From Spirochaetaceae bacterium (GTDB lineage Bacteria > Spirochaetota > Spirochaetia > SZUA-6 > Bin103): a stretch of DNA of 38,854 nucleotides. This document shows positions 8,667 through 16,147 of the stretch, piece by piece (position 1 is the first letter of the stretch; each line of letters starts with the position of its first letter). The notes under the pieces are model-generated. The model did no database searches, had not been told where the DNA came from, and worked only from the letters and a program-made list of their open reading frames with translations. The DNA is taken from assembly GCA_028818385.1 (NCBI GenBank), contig JAPPNY010000187.1, forward strand, positions 1-38,854, in the 5' to 3' direction. Both the position numbers and the translations under genes were made by a program.

Positions 8667-8695
8667 TTCTCATCGGTCGCGCGCATGCGTATGAT
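8667..8695 (+). promoter_or_regulatory. Candidate sigma-70-type promoter for the cupin gene
   Basis: TTCTCA (8667-8672) and TATGAT (8690-8695) are separated by 17 bases, giving a reasonable -35/-10 pair 38 bases before the cupin start. The -10 stands out from the surrounding GC-rich sequence. A purine-rich ribosome site (GGTGAGGGA) precedes the ATG at 8734. This is a pattern match only. Confidence 0.4.
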
Positions 8696-8733
8696 CCGGG
8701 GGCAACGACGCAATCAATTACGGTGAGGGACCG

Positions 8734-9078
8734 ATGATCAGCAACGCAGACCTGAGCAAGGCACAGACGGTCGAGAACCCCGAGGGCATCTTCCGCACCA
8801 CCCTGTCGTTCGGGGACGAATCGATGCTCTGCCACTTCAAGATGACCAAGGGCTCGCGCATCCCGCTGCACAACCACGTGGCGGTGCAGAACGGTTTCGT
8901 CATCCGCGGCAAGCTGAAGTTCCACAAGGGGCAGGAGGGCAACACCTTCATCGCCGAGGGTGGCTCCAGCTATTTCTTCGCATCCGAGGAGTTCCACGGC
9001 TGCGAGGTGCTGGAGGACACCGAGGCGGTGGAGTGCTTCTCGCCCATGCGCCCGGAGTACGCTCCGGACGCGAGCTGA
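8734..9078 (+). CDS. Small single-domain cupin protein
   Basis: This 114-residue beta-barrel protein carries a cupin core. The first motif is around PLHNHVAVQNGFVIRGKLKF (residues 48-67), with two histidines and a glutamine in metal-ligand positions. The second motif is around SSYFFASEEFHGCEVLED, with one histidine. Such proteins bind a divalent metal and act as isomerases, dioxygenases, lyases or plain sensors; the activity here cannot be read from sequence. It has its own likely promoter and is followed 24 bases later by a Cys-bearing small gene on the same strand. Confidence 0.8.
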   Translation: MISNADLSKAQTVENPEGIFRTTLSFGDESMLCHFKMTKGSRIPLHNHVAVQNGFVIRGKLKFHKGQEGNTFIAEGGSSYFFASEEFHGCEVLEDTEAVECFSPMRPEYAPDAS

Positions 9079-9102
9079 GCCCGCGGTGGCGGTGGAGCGG
9101 CC

Positions 9103-9510
9103 ATGCCGTGCAGCGACCAGACCGAGCTGCTGACCCTGGAGCTCGATAGCCAGGACCGCATCCGCAGCTTCGCGCTCGACAAGCGCACCTGCCACCAGCC
9201 GGTCGGCGGCGCCGCGTTGCTGCCGGTCATCCGCGACATGCCGGCCCGCGCGCTGCTCTCCGCGCCAGCCGACGACCTGATCGATCCCCGGGTGGATGAC
9301 GTGCAGGCGTTCATGCTTACCAAGCAGCTCTTCGCGCTGCAGGGGGCGATCGAGGTCCTGTACGGCCTGCCCGAGAACGGCCATCCGCAGGCGTTCGAGC
9401 TGCACGAGCTGGAATATGACGCTGACGGGACCCGGCTCGCCGGCGAGATCGCGATCAACATCATCGCGGAGCAGATCAGCTCCTGCGGCGGCTGCCGCTG
9501 CTCGTTGTAG
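9103..9510 (+). CDS. Small Cys-rich protein, possibly NifU-N/IscU-fold related
   Basis: I do not recognise this 135-residue protein with certainty. The N-terminal pattern (CSDQTELLTLELD, then SFALDKRTCHQPVGG, then DMPARALLSAPADDL) has the order of blocks seen in NifU-N/IscU scaffolds, with cysteines at matching places. The third scaffold cysteine is not evident, and the C-terminus instead ends in SSCGGCRCSL, a compact CxxCxC. Metal or Fe-S binding is therefore plausible but unproven. It is 24 bases after the cupin gene, and its stop codon is directly followed by the first copy of the two-hairpin repeat. Confidence 0.6.
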   Translation: MPCSDQTELLTLELDSQDRIRSFALDKRTCHQPVGGAALLPVIRDMPARALLSAPADDLIDPRVDDVQAFMLTKQLFALQGAIEVLYGLPENGHPQAFELHELEYDADGTRLAGEIAINIIAEQISSCGGCRCSL

Positions 9511-9611
9511 CGCCCCAAGACCGTCGCCCAGGGCTCCGCTCTTGGCCCATCCCCACCTTTCGCTTCGGAGTCGGTCGGACCTCCCGCTGGCGCGGCAGTC
9601 CCGACCGACTC
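9511..9611 (+). repeat. Two-hairpin dispersed repeat, copy A
   Basis: This begins at the base after the upstream stop codon. Hairpin 1 spans 9515-9545 with CCAAG/CTTGG closing arms. A C-rich linker (CCCATCCCCACC) follows. Hairpin 2 spans 9568-9611, with GAGTCGGTCGG paired to CCGACCGACTC. The same plan occurs at 33421-33523 and, inverted, at 19999-20100. The stems differ in sequence but remain paired. The downstream TCCTCGCGCG is shared with copy B. It separates the Cys-rich gene from queG and could act in transcription termination or mRNA processing; its origin may be a REP/MITE-like element. Confidence 0.8.
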
Positions 9612-9633
9612 CTCGCGCGCCTCGCTCGTGGTC

Positions 9634-10758
9634 ATGGGCGACCTGGAACTGATCCGAGACGCCGCGGGGCGGGTCGGGGTAGACCTCCTCGGGATCACCG
9701 AGCCGCGCGGCTCGAAGGCGGCCCAGCGCCGCTTCGAGCGCTGGATCGAGCTCGACCGGCACGGCGAGATGCGCTACCTGGAGCGCCACGCGCCGGCCAA
9801 GACCGACGCCACCACGCTGCTTGCCGACTGCGCCTCCGTGATCGTGGTCGGGCTGAGCTACAACCGCCGACGGTCCTGCGCGTCGCACCCGGAGGCGCTC
9901 GCGGCGATGGAGCCGGCAACCGCGTCCGTGCCGGGCGGCCCGCGTGCCGCTGTCGGCCGCGTCGGCATGTATGCGTGGGGGCGCGACTACCACCGCGTGC
10001 TGCGCGGCAAGCTGCGCGATCTGATCCGGACGCTGCAGGAGGAGCTGCCGGGTGAGCGCTTCCTGTGGGGCGCCGACGCCACGCCGCTGCTGGAGACCCA
10101 CTACGCCGCCCGCGCCGGCCTGGGCTTCCAGGGCAAGCACACGCTGCTGATCCATCGCACGCTCGGGAGCTGGTTCGTGATCGGCGAGGTGCTGACCACG
10201 GCGTCGTTGCCGGCGACGGCCCCGGAGCCGGCGGCCGGCCGGCGGTCGCGCTGCGGCACGGCCTGCAACCACTGCCGCGACGTCTGCCCGACCGGCGCCC
10301 TGGACGACGAGTGGCAGATCGACGCGCGCCGCTGCATCTCCTATCTGACCATCGAGCACCAGGGATCGATCCCGGTCGAGCTGCGGCCGCTGATCGGCGA
10401 CTGGCTGTTCGGCTGCGATCTCTGTCAGGAGGCATGTCCGTGGAACGTGCGCGCCGCGCCGACCAGGGAGCCGGACTTCACTGCCGACCGTGCCGGGCCG
10501 ACGGTCGACGTGGCCGAGGTGCTGGCGATCGAGGATCACGACCAGCTCGCCGCCCGGTTCGCCGGCACGCCGTTGATGCGCGCCGGCCGCCGCGGCCTGG
10601 TGCGCAACGCCTGCGTGGTCGCAGCCAACCTGGGTGCGCACCACCTTCTGGACAGGCTGCAGACCCTGACCGCCGACGGCGACGCGGTGGTCGCCGAGCA
10701 CGCGCGCTGGGCGTGTGACCGCCTGCGCGCGGCTCCGGCCGCGGGAGCGTCCTTGTGA
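9634..10758 (+). CDS. queG: Epoxyqueuosine reductase QueG
   Basis: QueG reduces epoxyqueuosine to queuosine at tRNA wobble position 34, using a cobalamin cofactor and two [4Fe-4S] clusters. The N-terminal cobalamin-binding catalytic part (from GVDLLGITEPRG to LGFQGKHTLLIH) is followed by the cluster-binding cysteines. The first group starts near residue 207 (CGTACNHCRDVCPTGAL) and the second near residue 261 (CDLCQEACPWN). The first group reads CxxxCxxCxxxCP, one residue longer than the common CxxCxxCxxxCP. A HEAT-like C-terminus follows. The start is ATG 9634; GTG 9628 is possible. The stop overlaps the mnmE GTG by 4 bases. Confidence 0.95.
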   Translation: MGDLELIRDAAGRVGVDLLGITEPRGSKAAQRRFERWIELDRHGEMRYLERHAPAKTDATTLLADCASVIVVGLSYNRRRSCASHPEALAAMEPATASVPGGPRAAVGRVGMYAWGRDYHRVLRGKLRDLIRTLQEELPGERFLWGADATPLLETHYAARAGLGFQGKHTLLIHRTLGSWFVIGEVLTTASLPATAPEPAAGRRSRCGTACNHCRDVCPTGALDDEWQIDARRCISYLTIEHQGSIPVELRPLIGDWLFGCDLCQEACPWNVRAAPTREPDFTADRAGPTVDVAEVLAIEDHDQLAARFAGTPLMRAGRRGLVRNACVVAANLGAHHLLDRLQTLTADGDAVVAEHARWACDRLRAAPAAGASL

Positions 10759-12128
10759 GCGCCGCGGTGCCCGCCCGCGACACCGTGGTCGCGGTCGCCA
10801 CCCCGCCCGGGACCGGGGCGCTGGCGATCGTGCGGCTGACCGGTCCGCAGGCGATTGCGGCGGTGGCCGCCTGCTTCCGCGGCGCGGACCTCCGGCAGGT
10901 CGCCTCGCACACCGCCCACCACGGCTACATCGTCGCCGGCGACGAACCGGTGGACGACGTGGTGGTCACCGTGTTCCGCGCGCCGCGCTCCTACACCGGC
11001 GAGGACTGCGTGGAGATCACCTGTCACGGCAACCCGCTGCTGGCAGCGCGCATCGTCGACACGCTGATGGCCGGCGATCCGTCCGTCGCAGCCGCCGGCC
11101 CGGGCGAGTTCACCAGGCGCGCCTTTCTCTCCGGCAAGCTCGACCTCTCGCAGGCGGAGGCCGTGGCCGACCTGATCCGGGGGTCGGCCGACACCGCGGT
11201 GCGCGGCGCGCGCGCCCGCCTGGACGGCGCCGTGGCGGCGGCGGTCGAGCCGATCCGCGAGGGGTTGCTGGACGCGCTGAGCGAGCTCGAAGTGGAACTG
11301 GACTTCGCGGAAGAGGAGGGCGACCTGGTCGATCGCAAGGCGGTACGCGCCCATCTGGAGACGGTCGCCGAGCTGCTGGCGCGTGCGGCGGAGGACCCGC
11401 TGCACGCCGAGCTGCCCTACGACGGCGTCAACGCCGCCATTCTCGGGCCGCCCAACGTGGGCAAGTCGTCGATCCTCAACCGGCTGGCCGGCAGCGAGCG
11501 GGCCATCGTCGACGCCGCCCCCGGCACCACCCGCGATGTGATCAGGGAGGACCTGTCCATCGCCGGCATGCACGTCCGGCTGGTCGACACCGCCGGAATC
11601 CGCGCGGGGACGAGCGGCGTCGAGCGGACCGGCATCGAGCGCACGCGGGAGGCGGCGGCGCAGGCCGACGTGGCGATCCTGGTCGGCGACGCCCGCACCG
11701 GCTTGGCGTCCGAGGTGCGGGCGGAAGTGGAGGCACTGATCCCCGCCGCGCGTGGCATACCGGGGCAAAAAACGGCCGCCGTGCTCACCGGGCCGCCGCC
11801 CCCGGGCCCGCGCCAGGGGGGGCTGCTGGAATCGGCGCGTACCGGCGCCGGCGTCCCCGAGCTGGCGTCGGCCGTGCGCGACCGGGCGGCCGGGGTCGAC
11901 TACACCGAGCGCGGCGCCGCGGTGGCCGGCGCCCGCCATCGCCGCGCCCTGCGCGATGCGCTGGCCGAGGTCGAAGCCGCGCGGCGGCTGCTCGCCGTCC
12001 GCACGGAAGCGGAGCTGGTCGCCGTGCACCTGCGCGCCGCGACCCTCTGCCTGGACGAGATCCTGGGCGTGGTGACCACCGACGACATCCTGAACCGCAT
12101 CTTCTCGCGGTTCTGCATCGGCAAGTGA
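10755..12128 (+). CDS. mnmE: tRNA modification GTPase MnmE (G4 motif not recognisable)
   Basis: MnmE works with MnmG to install (carboxymethyl)aminomethyl groups on U34 of certain tRNAs. The N-terminal tetrahydrofolate-binding domain (VAVATPPGTGALAIVRLTGP) is followed by the G domain: G1 is GPPNVGKSS near residue 231, G2 is GTTRD, and G3 is DTAG. The protein ends with the family's catalytic CIGK. Where NKxD (G4) is expected, about residues 343-349, the sequence reads VLTGPPP; the following SARTGAGVPEL block is in place. Neither other frame across 11755-11830 restores NKxD, so this looks like a real substitution or a local sequence error in a G/C-run region. The GTG start overlaps queG; its stop overlaps mnmG. 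Confidence 0.95.
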   Translation: MSAAVPARDTVVAVATPPGTGALAIVRLTGPQAIAAVAACFRGADLRQVASHTAHHGYIVAGDEPVDDVVVTVFRAPRSYTGEDCVEITCHGNPLLAARIVDTLMAGDPSVAAAGPGEFTRRAFLSGKLDLSQAEAVADLIRGSADTAVRGARARLDGAVAAAVEPIREGLLDALSELEVELDFAEEEGDLVDRKAVRAHLETVAELLARAAEDPLHAELPYDGVNAAILGPPNVGKSSILNRLAGSERAIVDAAPGTTRDVIREDLSIAGMHVRLVDTAGIRAGTSGVERTGIERTREAAAQADVAILVGDARTGLASEVRAEVEALIPAARGIPGQKTAAVLTGPPPPGPRQGGLLESARTGAGVPELASAVRDRAAGVDYTERGAAVAGARHRRALRDALAEVEAARRLLAVRTEAELVAVHLRAATLCLDEILGVVTTDDILNRIFSRFCIGK

Positions 12129-14041
12129 ACGGCACGGGCGCGGCCGGCCGCGCCACGCTGGAGCCGGTCGACGTCGTCGTGCTCGGCGGCGGCCACGCCG
12201 GGATCGAGGCGGCCAGCGCGGCGGCGCGCATGGGCTCGACGGTGGCGCTGGTCACTATGGACCGCGCCGCGATCGGCCGCATGTCGTGCAACCCCGCGAT
12301 CGGGGGCACCGCCAAGGCCCACCTCGTGCACGAGGTGGACGCCCTCGGCGGCGTGATGGGCGATCTGGCCGACCGCACCGGCATCCAGTTCCGGATCCTC
12401 AACCGCTCCAAGGGGCCGGCCGTCTGGTCGACCCGCTGCCAGTCGGACCGCGACTCCTACGCGCGTTGCGCGCGCGAGCACGTGGAGTCGCTCGACGCGG
12501 TGCGCATCGTCTCCGGCACCATCGTCGCCGTGGAGCGCGGCGCGGCCGGCGGCGGCGTGTCCGCCGTGTTGCTCGACGACGGCCGGCGGATCGCCTGCCG
12601 GGCGCTGGTGATCGCGTCCGGCACCTTCCTCGACGCGGTCATGTATACCGGCCTGGAGCCCACCGCGGGGGGCCGCGTCGGCGAGGCGGCGGCGGTGGGC
12701 CTTGGCGGCTGGCTGGCCCGCGCCGGCCTGGTGACCCACCGCCTCAAGACCGGCACGCCGCCGCGCCTGTACCGCGACTCGATCGACTTCTCCGCCTGCG
12801 ACGAGCAGCCCGGCGACCTCGATTCGCAGCCGTTCTCGGGGCGCACCGATCGCGCCGCCTTCCCCGCGATGCCGCAGGTGAGCTGCCACATCACCCACAC
12901 CACCGCCGCCACCCACGAGGTGCTGCGCACCGGCTTCGACCGCTCGCCGATCTTCACCGGCGCGATCGCCGGCCGCGGCCCGCGCTACTGCCCGTCGATC
13001 GAGGACAAGCTGGTGCGCTTCGCCGACCGCGACCGACATCAACTCTTCATCGAGCCGGACGGCCTGGACAGCGACCTGATCTACCTCAACGGCTTCTCCA
13101 CCTCGCTGCCGCGAGAGGTGCAGGCCGCGGCGCTGGCCACGATCCCCGGCCTGGAGCGCGCGCGTGTGGCGCGGCCCGGTTACGCCGTCGAGTACGAGAG
13201 CGTGCCGGCGTACCAGTTGGGGCCGACGCTCCAGACGCGCGCCGTGCCGGGCCTGTTCCTGGCCGGCCAGGTGTGCGGGACCTCCGGCTACGAGGAGGCG
13301 GCGGCGCTGGGTCTGATGGCCGGCATCAACGCCGCCTGCCGGGTGCAGGGCCGGCCGCCGTTCACGCTGGGCCGCAGCCAGGCGTACATCGGCGTGATGA
13401 TCGACGACCTGACCACCCGCGAGTGGCGCGAGCCGTACCGCATGTTCACCTCGCGCGCCGAGCACCGGCTGGTGCTGCGCCAGGACAACGCGGAGCGGCG
13501 CCTTGCCCACCACGGCCATCGGTTCGGGCTGGTCGGCGACGCCCATTACCGCCGCGTGAAGGATCGGGAGGGGGCGCTGGAACGAGCGCTGGTCGCGCTG
13601 GACGCCGGCCGCGCCGCGCCCGCGGCGGTGGAGGAGCTGCTGCGCGCCGCCGGCACCGCGCCGATCGGTGCCCCGGCTTCGCTGGCAAGCCTGGCGCGCC
13701 GTCCGGAGGTGCCATTCCCGGACCTGCTTGTGGCCGGCGGTGCGGCGGACATCCCGGATTTGCGCGCCCTGCTGACCGACGCACCGCTCCGTGCGCAGGT
13801 GGCTGCCGAGGTGCGCTACGCCGGCTACATCCAGCGCGAGCTCAGGCTCATCGCGCGCCAGGCGAAGCACGAGGAGGTCCGGATTCCTGAAGCGTTCGAC
13901 TTTGCGGCCGTGCGTGCGCTGTCGGCGGAGGCGGCCGAGACGCTTGAGCGCATCCGGCCGGTCAGCATCGGCCAGGCATCGCGCGTCGCCGGCGTCACCC
14001 CGGCCGACCTCAACGTGCTGAGCGTCGCGCTCCACCGATAA
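12125..14041 (+). CDS. mnmG: tRNA uridine-5-carboxymethylaminomethyl modification enzyme MnmG (GidA)
   Basis: MnmG is the FAD- and NADH-dependent partner of MnmE in U34 modification. The FAD-binding GGGHAGIEAA motif is at residues 21-30. The signature SCNPAIGGTAKAHLVHEVD follows near residues 55-75. The catalytic-cysteine block GPRYCPSIEDK places Cys near residue 289. The C-terminal helical tRNA/MnmE-binding part is present, and the total length of 638 residues matches the family. The start is the GTG overlapping the mnmE stop (GTGA); readings that begin further upstream run through mnmE in another frame. It belongs to the queG-mnmE-mnmG operon. Confidence 0.96.
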   Translation: MNGTGAAGRATLEPVDVVVLGGGHAGIEAASAAARMGSTVALVTMDRAAIGRMSCNPAIGGTAKAHLVHEVDALGGVMGDLADRTGIQFRILNRSKGPAVWSTRCQSDRDSYARCAREHVESLDAVRIVSGTIVAVERGAAGGGVSAVLLDDGRRIACRALVIASGTFLDAVMYTGLEPTAGGRVGEAAAVGLGGWLARAGLVTHRLKTGTPPRLYRDSIDFSACDEQPGDLDSQPFSGRTDRAAFPAMPQVSCHITHTTAATHEVLRTGFDRSPIFTGAIAGRGPRYCPSIEDKLVRFADRDRHQLFIEPDGLDSDLIYLNGFSTSLPREVQAAALATIPGLERARVARPGYAVEYESVPAYQLGPTLQTRAVPGLFLAGQVCGTSGYEEAAALGLMAGINAACRVQGRPPFTLGRSQAYIGVMIDDLTTREWREPYRMFTSRAEHRLVLRQDNAERRLAHHGHRFGLVGDAHYRRVKDREGALERALVALDAGRAAPAAVEELLRAAGTAPIGAPASLASLARRPEVPFPDLLVAGGAADIPDLRALLTDAPLRAQVAAEVRYAGYIQRELRLIARQAKHEEVRIPEAFDFAAVRALSAEAAETLERIRPVSIGQASRVAGVTPADLNVLSVALHR

Positions 14042-14057
14042 CGCAGTCTTCCCCATC

Positions 14058-14696
14058 GTGCCGAACCATGAGCTGATCGCCCGCCGCGACCTTTCGCCGA
14101 GCGCTTACGTGCTGCGCATCGAGCGCGGGGAGATGCAGTTCACTCCCGGGCAATACATCACCGTGGGCGCGGCCGGCGATGTCGAGTCGCGGGAGTACTC
14201 CGTGTACTCCGGCGCCGGAGACCCCTACCTAGAGGTGCTGATCAAGGAGGTGTCCGGCGGCTCCGTCTCCCGCCGACTGCGGCGCCTGCCGTCCGGCAGC
14301 CCGCTGGCCGTGGAAGGGCCCTTCGGCTTCTTCACCGTCGCCGCCGAGCACGCGCGCGGCCCCGTCCTGTTCGTGGCGTCCGGCACCGGCATCGCGCCGT
14401 TCCGGGCGATGGTGCGCAGCGATCCCGCGCTGGACTACCTGCTGCTGCACGGGGTGCGCACGCTCGACGACTGCTACGAGACCGAGGCGTATGCGGCCGA
14501 CCGGTACGTTCCGTGCGTGAGCCGCGGTTCGGGCGGGTACCGGGGCCACGTCACCGACTACCTGCGCGAGCACCCGGTCGCGGCGTCCACCCCATGCTTC
14601 CTGTGCGGCAACAGCGCCATGATCTTCGCCGCCTTCGACCTCCTCAAGCGGCAGGGCGTCCCCAGCGAGCACCTGTTCGCGGAGGTGTATTTCTAG
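14058..14696 (+). CDS. Ferredoxin-NADP reductase-like FAD/NAD(P)-binding oxidoreductase
   Basis: This 212-residue flavoprotein belongs to the ferredoxin-NADP+ reductase family. The FAD-binding REYSVYSG motif is near residues 47-54. The NAD(P)-binding SGTGIAPFRAM motif lies around residue 112, followed by CFLCGNSAMI and a terminal aromatic EVYF. It is short but holds both domains. It could transfer electrons between NAD(P)H and a ferredoxin or flavodoxin, and might supply reductant to Fe-S enzymes such as QueG or MiaB; that link is inference from position only. The start is GTG 14058, 16 bases after mnmG. The stop overlaps the convergent serine hydrolase gene by 4 bases. Confidence 0.88.
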   Translation: MPNHELIARRDLSPSAYVLRIERGEMQFTPGQYITVGAAGDVESREYSVYSGAGDPYLEVLIKEVSGGSVSRRLRRLPSGSPLAVEGPFGFFTVAAEHARGPVLFVASGTGIAPFRAMVRSDPALDYLLLHGVRTLDDCYETEAYAADRYVPCVSRGSGGYRGHVTDYLREHPVAASTPCFLCGNSAMIFAAFDLLKRQGVPSEHLFAEVYF

Positions 14697-16090
14697 CTCT
14701 CGTGCCAGTCGGTGACCGGGTAGGTGTAGTTCTCGTCCAGTTTCAGCCGCTGCACCCTGCCGGCGTCGTCGACCTCGAATACCGCCAGCTCGCCCTGGGA
14801 ACGGAAGCCGTTGTCCGACTCGTACCGGAAGGTGTGCTCGGCGACGGGGGTCAGCGTGGCGCGCGTCTCCAGCGGATCGTCCACCGATGGATCTACGATC
14901 ACCAGCTCTCCGTTGTGGACCAGCACTTGCGTATCGCTCCAGGCATCCCGGTACCTGCCGACGTAGCGCTGCCAGCCGGGATCGGGCGCCGCCGGTCGAG
15001 GCTCCCGCGCGGCGCGTGCCACGACCGCCGGCAGCACCCACCGGCAGGCGCGGTCGCAGTAGCGCACGGGGTCGCAGTCATGGGCGTTGCTGAGCACGAC
15101 CACGCCGGTCTTGTCGGCGGGGCAGAGGAGCATCTGCGCGCGGTACCCCGGCGCCCAGCCGCCGTGTCCGATCCAGGTAGCGTCGCGCTCGCGCATCACC
15201 CGGAAGCCCAGGCCCCAGCCCTGCTTCCAGTCCGGATCCAGCCAGTGCACGCGCTGCATCTCCCGCAGCGTGCTGCCGCGCAACACCTGGTCGCCGCCGG
15301 CCGGTCCGTCCCGGAACTGGAGCATCGCGAACTTCGCCAGATCGCCCACGGTGGACGTCATGTTGGCCGCGGGGGTGATCCCCTTGAAGTCGGCGGCAGA
15401 CCCCAGGACCGCGCGGCCGGAACCGGGCAGCCGCCGTCCGTACCCCACGGCCAGCCTGGGGTCGTCCGGAGCGGGTGCCTTGACCAGAGTGTCGCTCATG
15501 CCGAGAGGGTCCAGGATGCGCTGCTGTACGAATTCCTCGTACCTCTGACGGGACACCGCGGCCACGATCTCGCCGGCCAAGGCGAGCGCGAGGTTGGAGT
15601 ACTTCCAGCGGGTCTCGGTCGGGTAGGCCGCCTCCTGGCGTGGGAGCGCCTCCCTGACCTGCTCGCGGGTGGGGAAGCTGTCGTCCGTCCAGTAGGGAAA
15701 CGCCGCCTCGCGCGGCAACCCGGCGGTGTGGGTCAGCAGGTGGCGGATGGTGACGGGCGGCGCATCGCGATGGCGCTGCCGGATGTCGAACCAGGGCAGG
15801 TGCCGGTCGACGGGGTCGTCGAGCTGGAGCATCCCGGCGTCCCGGAGGATCAGGATGGCGGTGGCGGTGAACAGCTTGGTGACGGACGCGATCCGGTACC
15901 GGGTGTCGGCGGTCGCCGCGACCCGGTTGTCCAGGTCGGCGTGGCCGAATCCGCGTACCCACACCAGCTCCTGATCGTGGACGATACCGATGGAGAGGCC
16001 CGGCTCGGCCCGGTGCGCCATCTGGGCCTCGATCCAGGCGCTCAGCAGCTCGATGTTGGAGGCGACGTCGCCATGGGTGGGCGTGATCAT
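14693..16090 (-). CDS. Serine hydrolase, beta-lactamase class C / penicillin-binding-protein fold
   Basis: This 465-residue protein has the class C beta-lactamase fold. The nucleophile motif SVTK is at residues 69-72, the YSN of the second motif lies near residue 165, and an HGG triad (HGGWAPGYRA) stands where KTG occurs in true beta-lactamases. These features suit esterases, D-aminopeptidases and DD-peptidases of this superfamily. No signal peptide is visible, so a cytoplasmic role is likely. After the catalytic domain, a C-terminal ~100-residue beta-rich part (about residues 360-465) resembles the DUF3471-like lipocalin tail of related hydrolases. It is divergent from the DUF4143 gene. Confidence 0.88.
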   Translation of the reverse strand: MITPTHGDVASNIELLSAWIEAQMAHRAEPGLSIGIVHDQELVWVRGFGHADLDNRVAATADTRYRIASVTKLFTATAILILRDAGMLQLDDPVDRHLPWFDIRQRHRDAPPVTIRHLLTHTAGLPREAAFPYWTDDSFPTREQVREALPRQEAAYPTETRWKYSNLALALAGEIVAAVSRQRYEEFVQQRILDPLGMSDTLVKAPAPDDPRLAVGYGRRLPGSGRAVLGSAADFKGITPAANMTSTVGDLAKFAMLQFRDGPAGGDQVLRGSTLREMQRVHWLDPDWKQGWGLGFRVMRERDATWIGHGGWAPGYRAQMLLCPADKTGVVVLSNAHDCDPVRYCDRACRWVLPAVVARAAREPRPAAPDPGWQRYVGRYRDAWSDTQVLVHNGELVIVDPSVDDPLETRATLTPVAEHTFRYESDNGFRSQGELAVFEVDDAGRVQRLKLDENYTYPVTDWHES

Positions 16091-16108
16091 GAACGACGAT
16101 CATATCTC

Positions 16109-16135
16109 ATTGCATGATTGCGCTTCGCATGCAAT
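16109..16135. promoter_or_regulatory. Inverted repeat in the divergent intergenic region (candidate operator)
   Basis: ATTGCATG (16109-16116) and CATGCAAT (16128-16135) form a perfect 8-base inverted repeat with an 11-base centre, inside the 57-base gap between the divergent serine hydrolase and DUF4143 genes. The gap is AT-rich compared with its neighbours. A -10-like TATGAT lies on the minus strand (complement of 16099-16104) toward the hydrolase. A weak TTGCAT-17-AATATT pair points toward the ATPase. The repeat could be an operator for both; the regulator is not identified. Confidence 0.4.
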
Positions 16136-16147
16136 ATTCAAATAGAG

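Noticed and set aside
8662..10701. Minus-strand open frame of about 680 codons across the cupin gene and queG
   Set aside because: The queG and cupin motifs on the plus strand are unambiguous; the minus frame has no motif or start context.
10715..12124. Long upstream extension of the mnmG frame
   Set aside because: It lies within mnmE in another frame; the real mnmG start is the GTG at 12125 overlapping the mnmE stop.
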